NCBI GenBank assembly: GCA_027063065.1
Contig: JAMOSO010000002.1
Coordinates: 1 to 20,013 of the forward strand
Source: Planctomycetota bacterium
GTDB lineage: Bacteria > Planctomycetota > JAMOSO01
Reading direction: 5' to 3'
DNA: 20,013 nt
Shown here: positions 16,201 to 20,013 of the stretch, piece by piece
Layout of the letters: every line of letters begins with the position of its first letter
How positions within the stretch are numbered: position 1 is the first letter of the stretch
The notes under the pieces: model-generated
Databases searched by the model: none
Told to the model about the DNA's origin: nothing
The model's input: the letters and a program-made list of their open reading frames with translations, nothing else
Program-made: the position numbers and the translations under genes

Positions 16201-16771
16201 ATTTTTAACAGCTCAAATAACTGATTTAACCAGTTCTAAAGAACAGTTGTTGGCGGTTATTGCCCAGATAAACAAAGATAGTCGTGAGTTGTTTGGTACA
16301 ACGTTTAAAGCTATTCAAGAAAATTTTGCTATTTTATTTCGCAAGTTCTTTGGTGGCGGTAAGGCAGAGTTGCGTTTAGATGGTGATGATATTTTAGAGG
16401 CCGGTGTTGAGATAATGGTGCGACCACCGGGCAAGCAACCATCAACTATGGATTTACTTTCTGGTGGAGAAAAGACAATGACCACAATAGCGTTGTTGTT
16501 TGCCATATATCGTTCTAAACCAAGTCCTTTTTGTGTGTTGGACGAAGTGGATGCTCCATTAGATGAAAGTAATATTGATAGGTTTGTAAGTGTAGTTAAA
16601 GAGCTTTTAAATACATCTCAGTTTATGATTGTTTCACATAATAAGCGTACAATAGGGATGGGTGATTGTATATATGGAGTTACTATGCAAGAGACAGGCG
16701 TAAGCCGTTTGTTGTCTATGAAGTATGAAGAGGCTGCTGCGGTTGTCGAAGATGAACGTGTCGGTGTTTAA
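13193..16771 (+). CDS. smc: Chromosome segregation ATPase SMC
   Basis: A full-length 1192-residue SMC. The N-terminal head has MRLKSIEMYGFKSFADKT and Walker A GPNGCGKS (31-38), then the conserved GTGLGSNSYSILEQG-like region with an intact FFEEAAGISKYKAKR. A long coiled coil runs to about residue 500, the hinge occupies about 503-670 (GIRGLVADIIEV ... GAITGGSR), and the second coil returns to a head with signature LSGGEKTMT (1089 on) and Walker B CVLDEVDAPLDE (Asp1117, Glu1118). SMC dimers with ScpA and ScpB load at origins and extrude DNA loops to separate sister chromosomes; scpA and scpB are not in the window. The start overlaps the ATP-cone gene by 10 bases and the stop is one base before the lgt start, so smc is embedded in an operon that begins at nrdR. 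Confidence 0.98.
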   Translation: MRLKSIEMYGFKSFADKTVVDLDHGLTVVVGPNGCGKSNVVDALKWVLGEQSVSSLRGKEMADVIFNGTNRRHALGYAEVSLNIDNNLGALGVDFTEVKVTRRVYRSGEGEYFINKRPCRLKDVKELFMDTGLGSNSYSILEQGSITAILQANPIDRRVFFEEAAGISKYKAKRKETLRRLERVEQNLLRVSDITSELEKQLGSIRRQASKARRYKEMADKLKQLRIALALNNYKNLTETLTKVVNDLNVNQVKLEEVKTKISSGEAEYAIKQEQVLSLETKIQTLEKEVVEIDVRLENFEKTISESKQMIAEFENNRNNIEESMLKYQDDIALMSEDLQTFDQRGDAIKAEKTAMESDILAATEVVNNIGKASREALENIENMRKENLRLVEEKSATLGQIGQIDMQMSNVNDQNAYVLERTNALDCEIRKVSSEHEGQLSMVSHAREELNAHQHTSRLHQENLDKLLKERKELDEAVKRTSQQLWQQSSRLKALEGMEASFEGLYGGVKSVMVGAERNELHGIRGLVADIIEVDNKYNIAIETALGGKGQNIITNTNKDAKLAVEFLKKNRAGRATFIPLDNIRYDKSHNVPRANGVLGRAADLVTCSAEFTSAVEYLLGRILVIDTLDNALAVSRQKVGYLLVTLDGESINPRGAITGGSRAKNSDGGLLQRKNEIKRLTELSNNLERELNRDKLALNKSEEAYSKALSEFDTFKESKLNLERQLFEGESVLRQLNENLSRLTKEKTQLQDKSGTSKQSLSELLGEKMRLESQLESLENKHSDIQSALSFAEESIAASDEKRRIAEEKLTQLKINNATIDAKINNFSSEKNRLTKAIGERKELLNDLLEEKNNRGERTEILRQRIVQSELSIKEFLNSKETGSARLRELINERESVKRTMDAFYLENKEVIKLQKDLENNIQHLRIKEGESQIKLDNLRETVRDNYGLNIDEAFQTVEYSELDWSLARKEIKELDDSIRRLGPVNMEAIEEETELEQRFEFLTAQITDLTSSKEQLLAVIAQINKDSRELFGTTFKAIQENFAILFRKFFGGGKAELRLDGDDILEAGVEIMVRPPGKQPSTMDLLSGGEKTMTTIALLFAIYRSKPSPFCVLDEVDAPLDESNIDRFVSVVKELLNTSQFMIVSHNKRTIGMGDCIYGVTMQETGVSRLLSMKYEEAAAVVEDERVGV

Positions 16772-16772
16772 G

Positions 16773-17570
16773 ATGCCAATAGTATGGGATGCTTCTCCAA
16801 TTTTGTTTAGTTTTGGCTCTTTTGAAATTAGATGGTACGGATTGTTGTTTGCATTAAGCTTTTATTTTGGTTTAAGCCTAATGCAGTTTATGTATAAACG
16901 TGAAAATATTATACCATTGGATATTGATAAATGTTTGACCTATATTATGGTTGGTGTAGTTGTTGGTGCTAGATTAGCGCATTGTATTTTTTATGATCCA
17001 ACATATTATTTTTCGCACCCCGTAGATGTATTGAAAGTATGGGAGGGTGGCTTGGCAAGTCACGGTGGTGGTGTTGGTTTGTTGATTGGGTTGTGGTTAT
17101 ATTGCAAACAGAGCCAAACTGAAAGTATGTTTTGGATGATGGATAGACTGTCGTTAACAATTTTATTGGGCGGTAGTTTAATCCGTTTTGGAAATTTTAT
17201 GAATTCTGAAATTATTGGCACTCCAGCTAATGTTCCATGGGCTATTGTTTTTGCACATTATGATAATGTTCCAAGACATCCGGTGCAGTTGTATGAGAGT
17301 GGTGTATACCTAATGTTGTTTGTTATTTTATTTTTAATTTACTTAAAAACTGATATTGCTAGGCGTGCTGGTATGATGATGGGGTTTTGTATGACGGGTA
17401 TTTTCGCATCGAGAATATGCTTAGAATGCTTTAAGGAAAGAATGGCTAGCTATGATTTGGCTATAGGTTTGAGTGTTGGACAGATGCTAAGTATACCATT
17501 TTTAATAGTTGGTATTGTCTTGCTTTACAGAGGTAGTAAAAAAACGTATATAATAATCAATAGGAAATAA
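16773..17570 (+). CDS. lgt: Prolipoprotein diacylglyceryl transferase Lgt
   Basis: Inner-membrane enzyme that moves the diacylglyceryl group from phosphatidylglycerol to the lipobox Cys of prolipoproteins. With the ATG at 16773 it has 265 residues, typical of the family, and begins MPIVWDASPILFSFGSFEIRWYG, the usual Lgt N-terminus; ATGs at 16725 and 16752 in the same frame would lie inside smc and add an atypical stretch. Conserved elements are the GGLASHGGGVG loop with the essential His (97), RFGNFMNSEIIG (Arg139, Asn141, Glu146 region) and PRHPVQLYES. Several hydrophobic segments form the multi-span membrane domain. It starts one base after the smc TAA and is followed directly by sufE. Its presence shows the cell makes lipoproteins. 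Confidence 0.95.
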   Translation: MPIVWDASPILFSFGSFEIRWYGLLFALSFYFGLSLMQFMYKRENIIPLDIDKCLTYIMVGVVVGARLAHCIFYDPTYYFSHPVDVLKVWEGGLASHGGGVGLLIGLWLYCKQSQTESMFWMMDRLSLTILLGGSLIRFGNFMNSEIIGTPANVPWAIVFAHYDNVPRHPVQLYESGVYLMLFVILFLIYLKTDIARRAGMMMGFCMTGIFASRICLECFKERMASYDLAIGLSVGQMLSIPFLIVGIVLLYRGSKKTYIIINRK

Positions 17571-17571
17571 A

Positions 17572-17991
17572 ATGGCTTTAGAAGATAAAAATAAATTAGT
17601 AAAGGATTTGAATGCTATAGGTGATCAGGATGAAAAATTTAGATATATTATACAGTATGGCAAGTCTTTGCCTGTATATCCTGATGAGTTTAGAAATGAA
17701 GATTTTTTGATTAAAGGTTGTGTTTCACAGTTATGGCTACATCCGGAGTTTAAAAACGATAAATTATATTTTATGGTAGATTCTGATGCTACTATTCCTA
17801 AGGGGATAGCGGCCATATTGGCGAGTGTATTTAGTGGGTTAACGCCAGATGAGGTTATAGCTTTTGATACTAGTTTTTTGTCTGATGTGGGGGTGGAGCA
17901 ACATTTAAGTATGAATAGGCGCAATGGTTTGGCCTCATTGCATAAGCAAATTAAAATGTATGGTATTGCATTTAAAGCAATGCAAAAATAA
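17572..17991 (+). CDS. sufE: SufE-family Fe-S biogenesis sulfur acceptor
   Basis: A 139-residue SufE-like protein. SufE takes persulfide sulfur from the cysteine desulfurase SufS and hands it to the SufBCD scaffold; the catalytic residue here is Cys50 in FLIKGCVSQLWL, the same place as Cys51 in E. coli SufE. Family features around it include the YxxIIxYGKSLP segment and SDATIPKGIAAILASVFSGLTPDEV. The length is normal. AGGA lies 6 bases before the ATG, and the gene starts 2 bases after lgt ends. It sits away from other suf genes in this window. Fe-S supply is relevant to the Hcp system on the other strand, but the two are separately transcribed and the link is only thematic. A CsdE-like role cannot be excluded. 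Confidence 0.93.
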   Translation: MALEDKNKLVKDLNAIGDQDEKFRYIIQYGKSLPVYPDEFRNEDFLIKGCVSQLWLHPEFKNDKLYFMVDSDATIPKGIAAILASVFSGLTPDEVIAFDTSFLSDVGVEQHLSMNRRNGLASLHKQIKMYGIAFKAMQK

Positions 17992-18788
17992 TGTTATATA
18001 AAGACAAGGTCTATCAAATTATTTTTGGTTCTGACACAAAGTTGGGTAAATGTTTTGATTTAATCTTGCTGTGTGCTATTTTGTTTTCGGTTTTAATTGT
18101 TAGTTTAGAATCTGTTAAATCATTAAATGTGCAATATGATTTATTGTTTAATAGGTTGGAGTGGGGTGTTACTGTTTTGTTTACAGTTGAATATATTTTG
18201 CGTATTTATGCGGCAGATAAAAAAAGAAAAGACTATGTCTTTAGCTTTTTTGGTGTTGTAGATTTGTTGTCAATTGTTCCTAGTTATTTACAATTAATTT
18301 TACCGTTATCGCATGTGTTTTTAGTGGTGCGATTATTGCGATTGATGCGCATTTTTAGAATTTTAAAATTAGCTCGTTATTTAAGGGCGGCTGATGATTT
18401 ACTGTTAGCATTAAAGGAAAGCAGTCAAAAGATTATAGTTTTTATAATAAGCGTAGTAATCATTGCTATTTTAACTGGTTCTCTTATGTATATTGTGGAA
18501 GGAGAATCGAGTGGTTTTACATCAATTCCTAAAAGTATTTATTAGGCTATAGTAACTTTGACTACAGTAGGTTATGGAGACATTTCTCCCGTGACGCCTT
18601 TGGGGCAGATTGTGTCTTCTGTTTTGATGATTTTGGGTTATGGTATTATAGCTGTGCCAACTGGTATTGTGTCGGCTCAGATGGGTTTGAATAAAGCTTG
18701 TAATATGTATATATGTAAACAATGTCAGCGGAGAATTGATATAGATGCTAATTATTGTCAGTATTGCGGTTTAGATGTAAATGTCTAA
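17991..18788 (+). pseudogene. Voltage-gated K+ channel with in-frame TAG in the pore helix
   Basis: A six-transmembrane Kv-type channel reading frame of 265 codons interrupted by TAG at 18543-18545. The first part (184 residues) carries S1 (about 22-39), S2 (56-72), S3 (85-101), an Arg-rich S4 (RLLRLMRIFRILKLARYLR, 114-132), S5 (147-169) and the start of the pore helix. The same frame resumes at once with [15 protein letters not shown], which contains the K+ selectivity filter TVGYGD (192-197), then S6 and a C-terminal zinc ribbon (Cys242, 245, 256, 259). Channels of this family normally have Trp at the interrupted position ([14 protein letters not shown]), so one G-to-A change TGG to TAG explains the break. 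The ATG overlaps the sufE stop by one base. Without readthrough the product lacks the filter and cannot conduct K+. It may be a recent pseudogene or a sequencing error; TAG works as a normal stop in two nearby genes. Confidence 0.88.
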
Positions 18789-18858
18789 ATCTCTTTGCTG
18801 TAATAGTTTACGTGTTTTAAAATAAATAAAGTTTTAGCTAAAGTTTTTTTATGTACGG

Positions 18859-19022
18859 TCGATAAGTGTGTTACAAGGCACGGGTTATGCCCGTTGATTT
18901 GGATGGTGGTGTTGATAAATTAGGGATATTTTATCAGTATTGAGTAGGAAACAAGGAAAAGATTACTCAAAGAGTGCCAATCCTTATCGAAAACGGACTT
19001 TCATTTATCGAAGGTCCGTTTT
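18859..19022 (+). ncRNA. Candidate structured RNA ending in a terminator (unknown family)
   Basis: The 301-base stretch between the channel gene and the next gene has no credible reading frame but many nested pairings. TCGATAAG (18859-18866) pairs with CTTATCGA (18983-18990); inside it GGCAC (18877-18881) pairs with GTGCC (18974-18978). Three hairpins lie within: GGG/CCC (18882-18892), TGATAAA/TTTATCA (18913-18936) and TGAGTA/TACTCA (18941-18969). A strong terminator follows at once. TTATCG also occurs in the terminator arm and loop, so the first strand could pair with either copy. I compared it from memory with SRP RNA, 6S RNA, tmRNA, RNase P and the common riboswitches and recognise none. 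It could be a small RNA or a structured 3' end of the operon transcript. No clear promoter is seen upstream. Confidence 0.4.
18990..19022 (+). terminator. Strong Rho-independent terminator
   Basis: AAAACGGACTTTC (18990-19002) pairs with GAAGGTCCGTTTT (19010-19022) over 13 bp with one G-U pair and a 7-base loop, followed by a T-rich tract. It ends either the nrdR-to-channel operon or the candidate RNA just upstream. Confidence 0.85.
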
Positions 19023-19031
19023 TAATTTAAT

Positions 19032-19059
19032 TTGACTTTCTACATAACCATTTTATTAT
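19032..19059 (+). promoter_or_regulatory. Promoter for the YcxB-like gene
   Basis: TTGACT (19032-19037), a 16-base spacer and TATTAT (19054-19059) match the sigma-70 consensus at five of six positions each. It lies 10 bases after the terminator and 30 bases before the start codon, so the downstream gene has its own transcription unit. Confidence 0.6.
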
Positions 19060-19089
19060 CTGCATTAATTTAATATTAGGAATTATATT

Positions 19090-19623
19090 ATGAAATTGAA
19101 ATATGCAAATATTGCCAGTGATATGGAAGCTGTAATTGATTATCAATTAATGGAGACAGAGGAAGGCTCTCAAGGGTTTAAGAAGGGTTTTCTAAAGGCG
19201 CAATTAGTCTTGGTGCCAATAGGTTTTGTTGCTCATTTAATAGGGGGCTGGCAGTGGGGTGTGGGTGTTTTGTCTTTTTTGGAAATATCTCTGATAATGT
19301 TTGGTAAAAAGCTAAGTCTAATGGCTGTAAAGATGCAGCAACAAAAGAATGCTACAATAGAAGATGGCAGTCCATTTCTACAGGAAAAAGTAATTAGCCC
19401 ATCTTTTAATGGCATAAATGTAAAGGTTGGTAAAGAACAGGGGTTGGTTTCTTGGAAACAGATAACAAAGGTAGCAAGAAATGATGAGTTTATATTTGTC
19501 TACCTCGGTCAAGAGATTCAATTTATTGTGCCAAAGCGTGCGTTTAGTGATGGAGCAAAGGGGTTTGGTAAATTTTATGCAGAATGTAAACGTTTCGGTT
19601 CTAGTCAAACAGTATTTGTATAA
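19090..19623 (+). CDS. YcxB-like family membrane protein
   Basis: A 177-residue protein. Two adjacent hydrophobic segments at about residues 38-52 and 57-72 make a membrane hairpin, and the C-terminal part (about 105-172; VKVGKEQGLVSWKQITKVARNDEFIFVYLGQEIQFIVPKRAF) has the pattern of the YcxB-like domain, a small beta-rich domain often following two membrane helices. The function of this family is not established. The start is firm: AGGAA lies 7 bases before the ATG, and a good promoter is upstream. It stands as its own transcription unit after a terminator. A C-terminal cytoplasmic domain is likely, given the lysine-rich stretch after the hairpin. Confidence 0.75.
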   Translation: MKLKYANIASDMEAVIDYQLMETEEGSQGFKKGFLKAQLVLVPIGFVAHLIGGWQWGVGVLSFLEISLIMFGKKLSLMAVKMQQQKNATIEDGSPFLQEKVISPSFNGINVKVGKEQGLVSWKQITKVARNDEFIFVYLGQEIQFIVPKRAFSDGAKGFGKFYAECKRFGSSQTVFV

Positions 19624-19691
19624 ATGTATAAATTAGTGTAGTAGATTTGAGGTGAATTAAGTTTTTGCATGAGTGTGTCGATATAAGTATT

Positions 19692-19868
19692 ATGGATATA
19701 TCTTCTGTTCAACAAAGTAATGTCGCTATGGCACAAATATTGCAAATGGCTGTTGTGGAAAGCACAGATATGGCTGAAAAAATGATTCCTATAAATTTGG
19801 CTAGTGAAGCAGGTATAATCGAGTCATCAGATACTAGTCTTGGTTCGATGTTGGATGTTATAGCTTAA
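19692..19868 (+). CDS. Small YjfB-like protein
   Basis: A 58-residue protein beginning MDISSVQQSN and continuing with a helix-forming AMAQILQMAVVESTDMAEKMI. The start and the amphipathic helix resemble the small YjfB-type family described as putative motility proteins, but the match is from memory and weak. The ATG at 19692 fits the family start; a TTG at 19665 in the same frame has GAGGTG 10 bases upstream and would add nine residues, so the start is uncertain. There are no cysteines and no membrane segment. It follows the YcxB-like gene by about 70 bases and may share its transcript. The stop is TAA. The remaining bases to the window end hold only a weak 5-bp hairpin (TGGCA/TGCCA, near 19877-19897) and A/T-rich DNA. 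Confidence 0.45.
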   Translation: MDISSVQQSNVAMAQILQMAVVESTDMAEKMIPINLASEAGIIESSDTSLGSMLDVIA

Positions 19869-20013
19869 TTTGGACTGGCATTGTAATTAACTGCCATATC
19901 GGTGTTTATTATTTTATCGCCTTATTAAAAATATTAATTTGTGATGTTTTTTAGTAAAAACAGCCCAAAAACCCTTATTTTTTCACAAAACCAAAAAAAA
20001 AATGAAAAAACTT

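Noticed and set aside
18543-18545. TAG recoded as an amino acid, such as pyrrolysine
   Set aside because: TAG is the natural stop of at least two intact genes here (stops at 7971-7973 and 9651-9653), and the family position is Trp, one base change from TAG.
18831-18848. Hairpin terminator at TTTAGCTAAA followed by T7 after the channel gene
   Set aside because: It is a 10-bp palindrome without a loop, so the stable stem would be only a few A-T pairs.
18859-19022. SRP RNA, 6S RNA or a known riboswitch
   Set aside because: None of the conserved cores I know (for example the SRP GGAAG loop, or the cobalamin, SAM or TPP motifs) can be found, so it is left as an unknown candidate.
20002-20013. 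Start of a new gene (ATG AAA AAA CTT) at the right edge
   Set aside because: Only four codons are visible, within an A-rich stretch; no clear Shine-Dalgarno, so it cannot be supported.

Overview
The window is AT-rich, gene-dense bacterial DNA. It holds a left-edge fragment of a large secreted repeat protein, a minus-strand block (3.5-11.4 kb) and a plus-strand block (11.6-18.8 kb), and then a short tail. Lgt and a large secreted adhesin-like protein with Calx-beta and polymorphic-membrane-protein-like repeats suggest a Gram-negative-type envelope. A short-form hybrid cluster protein (Hcp) suggests anaerobic or microaerophilic life. The SMC sequence and the secreted-protein architecture made me think of the PVC (Planctomycetes/Verrucomicrobia/Lentisphaerae) side of bacteria, but nothing here proves a phylum. 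TAA is the main stop codon. TAG ends at least two intact genes, so the genetic code looks standard.

Left edge (1-3.5 kb): the 3' part of a gene for a surface or secreted protein with four to five Calx-beta domains, a right-handed beta-helix with GGAI/FxxN repeats and a C-terminal beta domain. It is broken by one extra T in a T6 run at 1210-1215. A bidirectional hairpin terminator separates it from the convergent tldD-tldE pair (3.5-6.2 kb), which encodes a zinc metalloprotease complex.

Middle (6.3-11.4 kb, minus strand): the most interesting locus. Six genes run tetR, a cytoplasmic solute-binding-protein-like gene with an N-terminal DUF1858 domain, a Cys-rich G3E-like GTPase, a soluble ABC ATPase with no permease, a 79-residue six-Cys protein, and a 439-residue Hcp. 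The first five overlap or nearly touch. A perfect 10-4-10 palindrome sits on the presumed tetR promoter. The set looks like transporter parts reused inside the cytoplasm, together with a UreG/HypB-type GTPase, next to an enzyme with an unusual Fe-S-O cluster. My hypothesis is metallocluster assembly, repair or nitrosative-stress handling for Hcp.

Right (11.6-18.8 kb, plus strand): a compact run of nrdR, an ATP-cone protein, smc, lgt, sufE and a voltage-gated K+ channel, joined by overlaps or one-base junctions. The nrdR promoter carries one excellent NrdR box and a degenerate second one 32 bp away, which predicts autoregulation. The ATP-cone protein looks like the front end of an anaerobic ribonucleotide reductase without its catalytic domain. 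The channel gene has an in-frame TAG exactly where the pore-helix Trp is expected.

Tail (18.8-20.0 kb): a gene-free stretch folds on paper into a multi-branched RNA ending in a strong terminator. It is followed by a promoter, a YcxB-like membrane protein and a small YjfB-like protein.
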